This document shows, piece by piece, positions 9,196 through 18,022 of a DNA stretch of 64,000 nucleotides. The notes beneath the pieces are model-generated. The model saw nothing but the letters and a program-made list of their open reading frames with translations, searched no databases and was not told the DNA's origin. Positions within the stretch are counted from its first letter, which is position 1. Every line of letters starts with the position of its first letter. Made by a program: the position numbers and the translations under genes. The DNA is from Rossellomorea sp. SC111. GTDB lineage: Bacteria > Bacillota > Bacilli > Bacillales > Bacillaceae_B. Location of the stretch: NCBI RefSeq assembly GCF_024733565.1, contig NZ_JANIOC010000002.1, positions 124,979 through 188,978 on the forward strand. The letters run 5' to 3'.

Positions 9196-9262
9196 AAAAG
9201 CAGGTTTTATGTTAGGATAATAAAGGATGAAAGTTATGAATAAAGGAGTTAAATAGATTACT

Positions 9263-10015
9263 ATGAAATTAGTATCATGGAATGTAAATGGAATTAGAGC
9301 CAGTGTGAAAAAAGGATTTTTAGATTATTTTCTTAGAGTGGATGCAGATGTTTTCTGCCTTCAGGAAACCAAGCTTCAAGAGGGGCAAATCTCCCTGGAT
9401 TTAAAGGGCTACCACCAATATTGGAATTATGCGTTGCGGAAGGGGTATTCAGGAACGGCTGTTTTCACTAAAAAGAAACCTCTGGCAGTCTCGTATGGTT
9501 TCAATCAAGATCATATGGAACCTGAAGGGAGAATCATAACCTGTGAATATGATTCTTTTTACTTGGTGAATGTCTATACGCCTAATTCGAAAAGAGATCT
9601 TTCGAGGATCGAGGAACGACTTGAATGGGAGGATGTATTAAGGGAATATCTCGTTGGCTTGAATTTTCATAAACCGGTCATTCTATGCGGGGACTTAAAT
9701 GTTGCGCATACGGAAATTGACCTTAAAAATGATAAGTCAAACCGTGGAAATTCAGGTTTCACCGATGAAGAAAGGGGGAAAATGAGTCTTCTGCTCCGGG
9801 AGGGCTTCGTGGATAGTTTTCGTTATCTATACCCCGATAAGGATGATGCCTTCAGTTGGTGGTCTTATATGAGTAAAGTACGTGAACGAAATATCGGTTG
9901 GAGGATTGATTATTTTATCGTCTCCGAACTATTGGCACCTTCCATAGCAAAAGCTGAAATTCACTCCGATATTCACGGCAGTGATCATTGTCCTGTATAC
10001 TTGGAGTTGGAGTAG
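9263..10015 (+). CDS. exoA: Exodeoxyribonuclease III / AP endonuclease
   Basis: This 250-residue DNA repair enzyme cleaves at abasic sites and trims 3' ends. The signature parts of the ExoIII family are all present: MKLVSWNVNGIRA with the active-site Asn7, FCLQETKLQ with the metal-binding Glu, CGDLNVAHTEIDL with the Asp/Asn pair, and C-terminal GSDHCPVYLEL with the catalytic Asp-His. Length matches B. subtilis ExoA (about 252). The ribosome site AAAGGAG lies about 14 bases from the ATG, which is long, but the start is fixed by family alignment. Confidence 0.95.
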   Translation: MKLVSWNVNGIRASVKKGFLDYFLRVDADVFCLQETKLQEGQISLDLKGYHQYWNYALRKGYSGTAVFTKKKPLAVSYGFNQDHMEPEGRIITCEYDSFYLVNVYTPNSKRDLSRIEERLEWEDVLREYLVGLNFHKPVILCGDLNVAHTEIDLKNDKSNRGNSGFTDEERGKMSLLLREGFVDSFRYLYPDKDDAFSWWSYMSKVRERNIGWRIDYFIVSELLAPSIAKAEIHSDIHGSDHCPVYLELE

Positions 10016-10058
10016 TACATAAAGGTAGTAAAGAAAGAAACCATATGGAGGGAATTGA

Positions 10059-10646
10059 ATGTTACAGAAAAAAATACAGCAATATATCGATGAAACGAAA
10101 GGATCTGAAGTTCCTGTTCCTTTGTTTAAACAAGAGAGAGACTATGTGTTAACTCACGGTTTACTGGATGCTGACGAGGTTGCCACCCCGGAAGCCGATT
10201 CACGCTTTCTGGACGCATATATTGAGCGCTGTGATAAAGAAACCGAAGAACTGATTGGTGAAGAATCTGATGACTTTCTCAATCAGCCAATCACTTATTT
10301 GAAACAACACAAAAACGAGTTCATTTTCCTTGAATCCAAATGGTTCTCTATGATTGGAGTGGATGCCGTTTCTGTGGAAGTTGACGACGTATTTGGTACC
10401 TATGATGCGATGCTGGGGTTAAAACTGCAAAAGAAGTATCGGAGTCAGATAGAGAGTTATTTAGAAGAGTCTCTTGAAGGTGAATCTTCTTATGATCTGT
10501 TGTTCAATGGTGAAGATGGGTTGTGGGACTTGAATTTCACGTTGAATGACCACCGCGATTTTGATGAAAGCCAAACCATGCTTACGGTTTACGAGCTTAT
10601 ATATGATTTTCTATTCAACCTTCTTCAAGCTGTGGAAGAGTCCTAA
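10059..10646 (+). CDS. Uncharacterised acidic protein
   Basis: This 195-residue protein is soluble and acidic, with no signal peptide or membrane segment. I do not recognise the family. Features seen are an EERD/EESDD-rich middle, the stretch FLESKWFSMIGVDAVSVEVDDVFGTYDAML near residues 90-120, and a C-terminal helix. ATG 10059 has GGAGGG 7 bases upstream, so it is a real gene. It follows exoA by 43 bases and may be co-transcribed with it; a bidirectional terminator ends the unit. Confidence 0.75.
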   Translation: MLQKKIQQYIDETKGSEVPVPLFKQERDYVLTHGLLDADEVATPEADSRFLDAYIERCDKETEELIGEESDDFLNQPITYLKQHKNEFIFLESKWFSMIGVDAVSVEVDDVFGTYDAMLGLKLQKKYRSQIESYLEESLEGESSYDLLFNGEDGLWDLNFTLNDHRDFDESQTMLTVYELIYDFLFNLLQAVEES

Positions 10647-10648
10647 AA

Positions 10649-10687
10649 GAACGATCCCCCTCGAACGAATCCGAGGGGGATTTTTAT
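10649..10687. terminator. Bidirectional terminator between convergent genes
   Basis: The stem ATCCCCCTCG (10654-10663) pairs with CGAGGGGGAT (10672-10681), followed by a T run on the plus strand and preceded by AAAAGAA for the minus strand. Confidence 0.88.
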
Positions 10688-11238
10688 TTTGCCCATTTTT
10701 GTTTGACCGGCTCATAATCGAACAACTTTCCTTCATAGACCAGGTGGAAGTGGGGGTGCTTTCTGAAATCTTCCGGAGTGATCAGCGCAGGCAGCTTATC
10801 CCACAGTTTGATACCGGAACGTTGAAGAATCTCTGCTACGAACTGGGAACAAAAGTAGGAGTTGCTGAATTCGACGGGTTCATTCATGGATACACCGAAC
10901 ACCCCGAGAATATTATAGAGGAATTTTTTGCGGCTCCTTTTAAAAACGTTTAATACCCGCTTCATTTTCTCAATATCCCTATCCGTTACTTCTAATTGAT
11001 AAATCACACAAGTGGTATGTGGATATTTGCTGTATGTTCCTTGAAAGATATCCTCTTTGACAAAACCTCCATTAATGGGGTTGTTAGGATGTTTCCGACC
11101 AAAGCTGTATAACTCAGTCAGTTCACGGTCGAAGGAAATGGACGCATGATTGTATGGGGCTTTCGTGTACTTTTTGATGGACTTTGTAAACAGGGTTCCC
11201 GTATCCGTCAGTAAAATAAAAATATATTTACTCTCCAT
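10684..11238 (-). CDS. Permuted papain-like (YiiX/YebB, NlpC/P60 superfamily) protein
   Basis: This 184-residue protein has the features of circularly permuted NlpC/P60-like cysteine proteins. A histidine lies in the first third (APYNHASISFD) and a cysteine in the second half (NSYFCSQFVAEILQRSG), the order expected for a permuted catalytic dyad. No signal peptide is seen, so it likely acts inside the cell as a hydrolase or acyltransferase; the substrate is unknown. ATG 11238 follows GAGGGA. It converges on the exoA unit. Confidence 0.72.
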   Translation of the reverse strand: MESKYIFILLTDTGTLFTKSIKKYTKAPYNHASISFDRELTELYSFGRKHPNNPINGGFVKEDIFQGTYSKYPHTTCVIYQLEVTDRDIEKMKRVLNVFKRSRKKFLYNILGVFGVSMNEPVEFSNSYFCSQFVAEILQRSGIKLWDKLPALITPEDFRKHPHFHLVYEGKLFDYEPVKQKWAK

Positions 11239-11335
11239 AGCTCATTCCCTCTTTTAAAGTAGTAGAATTTCCCATATGCTTAATTATACAATAAATGCAC
11301 CGTTAGAATATGGTCATTTGAGGAGGGTGAGGAAA

Positions 11336-12250
11336 ATGGATTCGATCATTTGGACTTTATTTATTATTTTTATAGGGTTGGTCGTTGTCAACGTCTTGTT
11401 TTTGCAGATTAAAAGAAACCAAATGGAAAAAGACTTTTCCGGGATCTCCCTAAGGGTGAAAACCTGGTGGGGGATGTTTTTGGTATTTTGTATGGCGACT
11501 TTATTTAATCCCATCATATCTATGGTTTCGTTAATGGTTTTATGTTTCTTTTCCCTCAAAGAGTATTTCTCCATGATGAAGACACGGAAAGCCGACAGGA
11601 GGATTTTCTTATGGGCTTATGTATCGATCCCGATTCAGTTTTACTGGATATTTATAGGATGGTATGGCATGTTCATAGTATTTATTCCCGTTTATGTATT
11701 CCTACTACTTCCCCTGCCCCGGATTTTAGGAAAAGGGACACTGGGATTCCTTCGCTCCGTGAGCTCTACTCAATGGGGGATCATGCTGATGGTCTTTGGT
11801 TTAAGTCACCTCGCATATTACCAGATTGCGAGCCCTGAATATGGTTCTCATCTTGTTCTTTTCCTGGTCGTTCTAACCCAGGTGAGCGATATCGTTCAAT
11901 TTGTTGTCTCCATGTATATCGGGAAGAAGAAGGTGGTGCCGACTTCCAATCCTTATATTACATGGGAAGGGTTTCTGTCGGCGATGGTGGTTACAACTGG
12001 AGTGTCGTATTTCTTGTATCCTTTTTTAACACCCCTTGACATTCGTTTTGGCATTCTGTCTGGACTTATCATCAGCATCAGTGGTTTTGTAGGAAGTTTG
12101 ACAATATCCGTATTGAAGCGCGACCTTCTCATCGGTAATCAAGAAAGAGTGGCTGCGTTAAAAGAGAGCTACCTCAATCGTGTCGACAGCCTTGCTTATA
12201 CTTCGCCGATCTTCTTTCACATCATTCGTTATTACTTTGATTTTATGTGA
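11336..12250 (+). CDS. CdsA-like phosphatidate cytidylyltransferase family membrane protein, divergent
   Basis: This 304-residue protein has 7-8 hydrophobic segments and resembles the YnbB/CdsA family that makes CDP-diacylglycerol from CTP and phosphatidate. HLVLFLVVLTQVSDIVQF and the C-terminal SVLKRD, NRVDSLAYTSPIFFH fit the family. In the usual signature, however, KRD is followed by a GHGG loop and DRxD; here that loop is absent and the first Asp is Asn (YLNRVDS). Activity may therefore be altered. ATG 11336 follows GGAGGGTGAGG; the earlier ATG 11276 has no site. Confidence 0.75.
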   Translation: MDSIIWTLFIIFIGLVVVNVLFLQIKRNQMEKDFSGISLRVKTWWGMFLVFCMATLFNPIISMVSLMVLCFFSLKEYFSMMKTRKADRRIFLWAYVSIPIQFYWIFIGWYGMFIVFIPVYVFLLLPLPRILGKGTLGFLRSVSSTQWGIMLMVFGLSHLAYYQIASPEYGSHLVLFLVVLTQVSDIVQFVVSMYIGKKKVVPTSNPYITWEGFLSAMVVTTGVSYFLYPFLTPLDIRFGILSGLIISISGFVGSLTISVLKRDLLIGNQERVAALKESYLNRVDSLAYTSPIFFHIIRYYFDFM

Positions 12251-12266
12251 AGAAAGAAGAAGAAAT

Positions 12267-12296
12267 AGGGACGGACCTTGTTCAAGGTCCGTCCCT
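12267..12296. repeat. Palindromic intergenic repeat / terminator, copy 1
   Basis: AGGGACGGACCTTG (12267-12280) pairs with CAAGGTCCGTCCCT (12283-12296). The same core occurs at 18025-18058. It lies between convergent genes, so it may serve as a terminator for both, though its T tract is weak. Confidence 0.75.
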
Positions 12297-12306
12297 CTAT
12301 GTATAT

Positions 12307-12615
12307 TTATCTTTTTTCTTTGGTCCGTTTATTGATTTCTTCTGTAACGACATGAGCCAGGTCATCATTTCCGAATAGGGATAGGACGCCGAGTATTGTG
12401 GAGTCTGGGATTTCTTCGGATTCTTCTTTAGTAACGGTCAAGTCGATTCCTTGCTTCAGGGCATGATTATCTCCTTGTTGGGGATAGGCCCTTTGATAAA
12501 GTTCAGCGGGATCGAGTTCGTGATTCACACACCATTGTGCAAATACAAGGATCATCATATGCTCGTCCTTCTGGTAATTTTGAATGATTTTTTCCTGCAT
12601 TTCTTTAGAGTTCAC
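12307..12615 (-). CDS. Uncharacterised small protein
   Basis: This 102-residue soluble protein has no recognised domain. The GTG at 12615 is chosen because AAGGAGAG lies 8-9 bases upstream; the upstream ATG 12648 in the same frame would place that ribosome site inside the gene. The middle reads MILVFAQWCVNHELDPAELYQRAYP and the C terminus is predicted helical. It converges with the CdsA-like gene. Confidence 0.65.
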   Translation of the reverse strand: MNSKEMQEKIIQNYQKDEHMMILVFAQWCVNHELDPAELYQRAYPQQGDNHALKQGIDLTVTKEESEEIPDSTILGVLSLFGNDDLAHVVTEEINKRTKEKR

Positions 12616-12788
12616 TTCAAATCTCTCCTTAAACGATAGATCTAACATTATTATAGCGAAGTTTGCGAAGGAAGCCTATTCAAAACCCTTTTGGGTCAGA
12701 TAGGGAATACATTTTTAAATGGGTGATGGAACGTGTATAATAGGAGGATGGACGTAAACTTGTTTGATATTGAAAGGAAGATAGATAA

Positions 12789-13070
12789 ATGAATATTACT
12801 AATCATCATGTGGAAGAACTTAAAGACCCAACAGGTATTTTAAGCGGGGATCGATATGAAGTGATACTTGATATTGAAGTACCTGAAGACGATGAACTAT
12901 ATTCCGAACAGGGTATTTACATAAAAGCCATTTTTGTCCGGGACGAAAATGGAGCAAGGCTCGTACAATCTGCGATCATTGAAAGAAACACGGAGTCCTT
13001 CCTGGACTTTGAATTGGAAGAAGACGAAGAGAGGCTCCTTCTTGCTTACTGCGAGGAACATATTGCGTAA
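12789..13070 (+). CDS. DUF6509-like small acidic protein
   Basis: This 93-residue acidic protein reads as one of the short Bacillaceae proteins with the pattern EELKDPTGILSGDRYEVILDIEVPEDDELYSEQGIYIKAI (here split over residues 9-48), which I associate with DUF6509, sometimes mislabelled pullulanase. It is far too short to be an enzyme of that kind. The ATG follows AAAGGAAG, and a terminator ends the gene. Function is unknown. Confidence 0.7.
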   Translation: MNITNHHVEELKDPTGILSGDRYEVILDIEVPEDDELYSEQGIYIKAIFVRDENGARLVQSAIIERNTESFLDFELEEDEERLLLAYCEEHIA

Positions 13071-13080
13071 AGTGTATCGA

Positions 13081-13126
13081 AAGCATCATCCCCTTCATTT
13101 CTGAAGAAAGGGGATGGTGCTTTTTG
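13081..13126 (+). terminator. Terminator after DUF6509-like gene
   Basis: AAGCATCATCCCCTT pairs with AAGGGGATGGTGCTT with one G-T pair, followed by TTTTTG. Confidence 0.85.
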
Positions 13127-13268
13127 TTATTGGGTAAAGTCTTGGTCACCAGAAAAATCCAATTAGAACCCATTCTTGCATTTTTAACTGATAATTCGGA
13201 GATTTCAGAGTTGGCATGAAATTTGCATGTTACCTTTATGAAAGAATGATTGGAAGGGAGAATGGTTG

Positions 13269-15797
13269 ATGATTGGTTATTGGGGGAAAGTGAAGAAAGG
13301 AATCGTTGTATTGAGTGTTTTGGCTGTGATCGGCAGTATGGCTACTACTGGAATCATGGCCAAAAAGAATGAAAAGAACATTAAAGGGAACCTGATGATT
13401 GTCGGAGGGGCATTGGGGAGCAGTAACTCGGATGTGTATGAAAAGTTCATTGAATTATCCGGAGGAATGAAGGAAGCTAAAATAGGGATCATTCCATCCG
13501 CTTCCGGTTCTATGAAATCTTCCGTTCAATTCAAAGAAGATTTGATCTCATATGGAGTGGATGAAAAATCCATTGAAATCCTTCCTTTTTCTTCTCATGA
13601 TTTCAAAGGGACAGAAGAGGATGAAAGTAAATGGAAGAAAAACGCTGAAAATCATCACATCACCAAAAGGATAAAAAAACTCACAGGTATTTGGTTTGTG
13701 GGTGGTGATCAGCTGAAAATCACCGATACATTGATGAAAGAGAATGGGGAAAGGACAAAAGCACTGGAAGAAATATGGGGGATTTACCGGAAAGGTGCCT
13801 TACTTGGCGGGACAAGCGCCGGAGCCGCCATCATGAGTGACGTGATGATAACGGGTGGAGACAGCTTAGGGGGCCTCCGTCAGGAATTTACAACAGAGGA
13901 CGTTTCTAATCCGGAAGGCGAATATGCACCAGTTTATATTGAGAAGGGACTGGGATTCTTTCAATGGGGCATTGTCGATCAACATTTCAATGAACGCTCA
14001 CGCCTTGGCAGGTTAGCCGCCACGGCCTTACGTTACAAAACAGCTGATGAATTAGCCTATGGAATCGATGAGGATACGGCGATGGTTGTGAACAATCAGG
14101 AAGAGACTATTTCCGTATTGGGCAGAACCAATGTGACCATTGTAGATGTTTCAGGCTCCACTACAACCGAAAACGGGATTCGTGATGTTGATATCAGTTA
14201 TCTCTCCCCGGGTGATAAGCTACAGGTGAAAACGAAAGAATTCACCATAGCTGAGGATAAGCTTGAAACAAAGGACTATGAATATTACAACTTTAAACCT
14301 CTGCAGGCTACCGGGGTGTTATCGTCTTATGGGACATTGCCGCACTATCTTTCTTATTCTTTGGTAGACAATGAAGCGGTAGAAGAAGTATCCAGCTATC
14401 TTTATGATAGTAAAGGAAATGGTTTTGAGCTTACATTCAAACAAACGGATGAAACGAATGGCTACTGGGGTTATCAGGATGGTCAAAAAGATTCCTACTC
14501 CATCTTGCATGTGAAAATGGATGTATCTCCTGTGAAAGTCAACCTTAGTGGGAAAGATCGGCTGAAACATGACTTTAAGGAATCTACACTCGACGTTCCC
14601 AAGAGTTCTTTTGATCCTGAAACCAAAGGGAGCTTGGTGATCGTCGGTGGGGCTTTAGGAAGCAGCAATGTAGAGATTTATAACGAATTCATTAAACGTG
14701 CCGGTGAAAATGGAAAAATCGGGATTGTCCCGGCAGCAAGCTCCAGTTTAAAGTCTTCACATGCTTTTAAAGAGGATTTGACCTCATATGGCATGTTGGC
14801 GGAAAACATCGATATCCTTCCTATATCCAATCATGACTTTAAAGGGACGGAAGAAAATGAAGAAGATTGGATTGACAATAAGAATGATCCTGGTCTTGCA
14901 AAACGGATCCTGGAGTATGATGGGATCTGGTTTGTGGGAGGCGATCAAACGAATATCACACAATCTTTATTGAACGAAGACGGAACAAAATCACAGGCGC
15001 TCAGCAGTGTGTGGGAAATATACCGAAATGGAGCGGTCCTTGGTGGTACAAGTGCAGGAGCCGCCATCATGAGTGATGTGATGATTGCAGGCGGTGGAAG
15101 CTACGACACACTTTCAAAGGGATTTACGGAAATCTATGATGGCATGTCCCAGCAAGAAGGCGGCCCCGGGTACCTTGAGAAGGGTCTTGGCTTCTTCCCA
15201 TATGGCATCGTTGACCAGCACTTTGATAAAAAAGCACGATTGGGCCGGCTGATTGCAACGACAGCAGTCTATGGAAAAGAAAATGAGTTATCTTATGGAA
15301 TCGATGAGGACACTGCATTGATCTTGGATAACGTATCCAAGACGGTTGAAGTAAAAGGAAGAGGCGGTGTATCACTAGTCGATTTAAGTCAGTCAGATCT
15401 GTCACCATTTACTCATACGTATAAAGATATCCGTTTATCGTGGATCACATCAGGTGATCAATACAATGTTGAATCGAAAGAATTCTTAATCAGCGACCAC
15501 AAAATGTCGACAAAAGACTATGAATACTATGAATATAACGCGGTGCCACATACGGGAGTATTAACTCCACATCCTGCACTTGCAAACTACTTAAGCTACA
15601 GCCTGATTGATAATGTTGGTCAGGATGAAGTGAAAAGTTTTAGCTTTTCACAAGGTGAAGGATTTCAGCTTACCTTCAGAAAAGGAAATCAGACAGAAGG
15701 TTTCTGGGGGTACCGGGACGGGAACAAGGATGATTATTCATTCCTCGAGGTTGAGATGGATATTGATCTCGTATCAGTCACGATTGAAGACAACTAA
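13269..15797 (+). CDS. Secreted tandem cyanophycinase (peptidase S51), two catalytic domains
   Basis: This 842-residue protein begins with a signal-like hydrophobic stretch (residues 8-28) after basic residues. Two homologous units follow. Unit 1 (about 39-300) has MIVGGALGSSN, FVGGDQ, nucleophile motif GGTSAGAA (Ser183) and DQHFNERSRLGRL. Unit 2 (about 454-715) has VIVGGALGSSN, FVGGDQ, GGTSAGAA (Ser595) and DQHFDKKARLGRL. Each unit is followed by a similar region of about 120 residues (TGVLSSYGTLPHYLSYSL and TGVLTPHPALANYLSYSL). Cyanophycinase hydrolyses the Asp-Arg polymer cyanophycin to dipeptides. Both units keep the serine motif, so both may be active. ATG 13269 follows GGAAGGGAG. Confidence 0.9.
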   Translation: MIGYWGKVKKGIVVLSVLAVIGSMATTGIMAKKNEKNIKGNLMIVGGALGSSNSDVYEKFIELSGGMKEAKIGIIPSASGSMKSSVQFKEDLISYGVDEKSIEILPFSSHDFKGTEEDESKWKKNAENHHITKRIKKLTGIWFVGGDQLKITDTLMKENGERTKALEEIWGIYRKGALLGGTSAGAAIMSDVMITGGDSLGGLRQEFTTEDVSNPEGEYAPVYIEKGLGFFQWGIVDQHFNERSRLGRLAATALRYKTADELAYGIDEDTAMVVNNQEETISVLGRTNVTIVDVSGSTTTENGIRDVDISYLSPGDKLQVKTKEFTIAEDKLETKDYEYYNFKPLQATGVLSSYGTLPHYLSYSLVDNEAVEEVSSYLYDSKGNGFELTFKQTDETNGYWGYQDGQKDSYSILHVKMDVSPVKVNLSGKDRLKHDFKESTLDVPKSSFDPETKGSLVIVGGALGSSNVEIYNEFIKRAGENGKIGIVPAASSSLKSSHAFKEDLTSYGMLAENIDILPISNHDFKGTEENEEDWIDNKNDPGLAKRILEYDGIWFVGGDQTNITQSLLNEDGTKSQALSSVWEIYRNGAVLGGTSAGAAIMSDVMIAGGGSYDTLSKGFTEIYDGMSQQEGGPGYLEKGLGFFPYGIVDQHFDKKARLGRLIATTAVYGKENELSYGIDEDTALILDNVSKTVEVKGRGGVSLVDLSQSDLSPFTHTYKDIRLSWITSGDQYNVESKEFLISDHKMSTKDYEYYEYNAVPHTGVLTPHPALANYLSYSLIDNVGQDEVKSFSFSQGEGFQLTFRKGNQTEGFWGYRDGNKDDYSFLEVEMDIDLVSVTIEDN

Positions 15798-15804
15798 CAT
15801 GGAA

Positions 15805-15842
15805 AAACAGCTTGGGCGAAATTTGCCCGGGCTGTTTCGTTA
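15805..15842 (+). terminator. Probable terminator after cyanophycinase gene
   Basis: AAACAGCTTGGGC (15805-15817) pairs with GCCCGGGCTGTTT (15825-15837) with one G-T pair. The T tract is weak. Confidence 0.65.
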
Positions 15843-15955
15843 TTCTATGATTAATATGACATTTGAACTGTATTTATATCATATAGCATCTGATATACTT
15901 GTGATAACAAAGTGCTAGCAGTTGATATCATATTGATAGAGTGGGAGGGCGAACC

Positions 15956-16153
15956 TTGTCAGATCAAGGGAGAATGCAACTTAATGTAAGGGTTGATAAA
16001 GAAACGTCAGAGAAATTGGATGAAATTGTAGAATACTATCAGAAGAATACAAAAATTGGCAGGGTCTATAAAGGTGACGTCTTAACTGACATCATCCACA
16101 AATCCTATGAGGTCATGGAGAAGCAAAAAAGAATTCAAAACCGAAAATACTAG
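15956..16153 (+). CDS. Small ribbon-helix-helix-like protein
   Basis: This 65-residue protein reads like a ribbon-helix-helix DNA-binding protein: a short beta strand MQLNVRVDKE, then a helix TSEKLDEIVEYYQKN and a second helix VLTDIIHKSYEVMEKQKR. TTG 15956 is chosen because GGGAGGG lies 6 bases upstream. It sits between the cyanophycinase and desK on the same strand and could regulate either, but that is only position-based inference. Confidence 0.65.
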   Translation: MSDQGRMQLNVRVDKETSEKLDEIVEYYQKNTKIGRVYKGDVLTDIIHKSYEVMEKQKRIQNRKY

Positions 16154-16283
16154 TATTCCCCACAGGATGAAGACACCTCTGGAGATAAATAAATCCTCAT
16201 AGGCTATATGTGAAAATCAGGTCCATGTATGTCATAATATAGGAGACATATTCAAAACATTGAAAGCAAAAGAGGTATTCAGC

Positions 16284-17426
16284 GTGCAAATGCCGAAAAA
16301 ATTCATCAACAACCAAAGAGGTTCAGGTATTTCTCCATACATATGGAGCATTATCAGCATTCTGCCATTTTACTTTATCTTTCAGTCTTCTTCTACGATT
16401 GAAATTGCGGTAGGGATATTCCTGACCATTACATTTTTTATTTCTTTACGTTTTGCATTTATCTCGAAGGATTGGCCGGTTTATTTATGGACATCGATAT
16501 TGATTGCGATTTCCATCACCATGACCATCCAGTTTAATTTTATTTATTTTGCCTTTTACATTGCTTACTATAACGGGAATATAAAAAACCGGGTTGCATT
16601 TTTGACCCTTTACATCATTCATCTTGTACTGACGACGGCATCGATCAATTATAACTTCGTTCTGCAGGATGAATTATTCCTTTCCCAGTTTCCTTTCATT
16701 CTGATTATCTGGATCAGTGTCATCCTGCTACCATTCAATATTTATAATCGGAATAAACAGGTTCAGCTGGAAGATCAGTTGGAAGATGCTAATAAACGAA
16801 TATCGGACCTTGTCAAACAGGAAGAACGTCAGAGGATTGCCAGGGATCTGCACGATACACTTGGTCAAAAGCTCTCGTTGATCGGACTGAAAAGTGACCT
16901 TGCCAGAAAATTGGTATACAAGGACCCTGAGCAGGCAAGAAGTGAATTACAGGATGTCCAGCAAACGGCAAGAACCGCATTAAGTGAGGTCAGGACGATG
17001 GTCTCCCAGATGAGGGGTATTCGTTTGAAGGATGAAATCGTCAGGATCAAGCAGCTCTTGAAGGCAGCTGAAATCGAATTCCTCATGATTGACGAAACCG
17101 CCCTTCCTCAAACCTCACTCTTTTTGGAAAATATCTTAAGCATGTGCTTGAAAGAGGCCGTGACCAATGTGGTGAAACATAGCAAGGCTTCCACCTGTGA
17201 ATTGATCATTGAGGAAACGGATAAAGAGATGACCATTGTGGTGAAGGATGATGGTGTGGGTATCGGGAGTGATTACACACAGTCCAAAGGCAGTGGTCTG
17301 ATCGGGATGAGAGAGCGGTTGGAATTCGTCAACGGAAGCCTTGATATTGTATCGGTGGATGGTACCACCTTGATCATGCGGGTTCCGAAAGTAATCAAGC
17401 AGACAGACAGGGAGGGAATGGAATGA
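16284..17426 (+). CDS. desK: Membrane thermosensor histidine kinase DesK
   Basis: This 380-residue kinase closely matches B. subtilis DesK, including GISPYIWSI near the N terminus, 4-5 transmembrane segments up to about residue 155, the linker LEDANKRISDLVKQEERQRI, and the phosphoacceptor helix ARDLHDTLGQKLSLIGLKSD (His190). The HATPase region contains CLKEAVTNVVKHS, VKDDGVGIG and GLIGMRERLEF. DesK senses membrane thickness and fluidity in the cold. GTG 16284 follows GAGGT; a TTG at 16260 is an alternative. The stop overlaps desR by four bases (ATGA). No desaturase gene is next to it. Confidence 0.93.
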   Translation: MQMPKKFINNQRGSGISPYIWSIISILPFYFIFQSSSTIEIAVGIFLTITFFISLRFAFISKDWPVYLWTSILIAISITMTIQFNFIYFAFYIAYYNGNIKNRVAFLTLYIIHLVLTTASINYNFVLQDELFLSQFPFILIIWISVILLPFNIYNRNKQVQLEDQLEDANKRISDLVKQEERQRIARDLHDTLGQKLSLIGLKSDLARKLVYKDPEQARSELQDVQQTARTALSEVRTMVSQMRGIRLKDEIVRIKQLLKAAEIEFLMIDETALPQTSLFLENILSMCLKEAVTNVVKHSKASTCELIIEETDKEMTIVVKDDGVGIGSDYTQSKGSGLIGMRERLEFVNGSLDIVSVDGTTLIMRVPKVIKQTDREGME

Positions 17427-18022
17427 TTCGTATTGTGATTGCGGAAGATCAGCGGATGCTGTTGGGCGCATTGGGGTCCCTATTGAGCCTGGAAGATGAT
17501 ATGGAAGTGGTAGGAAAAGCAGGCAATGGAGAAGAAGCCATTTCCCTCGTTCATGAACTGAAGCCGGATATTTGTATCATGGATATAGAAATGCCTGAAA
17601 AGACCGGACTTGAAGCAGCAGAGGAATTAAAAGGGGATGACTGTAAGGTGATCATCCTTACAACCTTTGCCAGATCAGGATACTTTCAGCGGGCATTAAA
17701 GGGTGGGGTGAAGGGATATTTGTTGAAGGACAGTCCCAGTGAGGAACTGGCGAACTCTATCCGTCTTGTGATGGACGGTAAGCGTATCTATGCACCGGAA
17801 CTGATGGATGATGTATACAGCGAAGAAAATCCCCTCACAGACCGTGAAAAAGAAGTACTCGAGCTCGTTGCCGATGGGAAGAACACAAAGGAAATCGCCG
17901 ATGAACTAAAGCTTAAAACAGGTACTGTCAGGAACTATATCTCCACCATACTCGACAAGCTGGAAGTGAAAAACCGAATCGAAGCCATCACACAATCCAA
18001 AGAAAAAGGATGGTTTAAATAA
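17423..18022 (+). CDS. desR: Response regulator DesR
   Basis: This 199-residue NarL/FixJ-type regulator has the same length as B. subtilis DesR. The receiver domain has the acidic pair in IVIAEDQRMLLGALGSLL and the phosphoacceptor Asp in CIMDIEMPEKTG. Then come TTFARSGYFQRALKGGVKGYLLKD and a LuxR-type helix-turn-helix, NPLTDREKEVLELVADGKNT. It pairs with DesK, which precedes it with a four-base overlap. In B. subtilis the target is the des promoter; that target is not in this window. A long perfect hairpin follows. Confidence 0.95.
   Translation: MIRIVIAEDQRMLLGALGSLLSLEDDMEVVGKAGNGEEAISLVHELKPDICIMDIEMPEKTGLEAAEELKGDDCKVIILTTFARSGYFQRALKGGVKGYLLKDSPSEELANSIRLVMDGKRIYAPELMDDVYSEENPLTDREKEVLELVADGKNTKEIADELKLKTGTVRNYISTILDKLEVKNRIEAITQSKEKGWFK

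Noticed and set aside
12789-13070. Pullulanase label for the 93-residue protein
   Set aside because: It is far too short and has no glycosidase motifs; the label seems to be a database carry-over.
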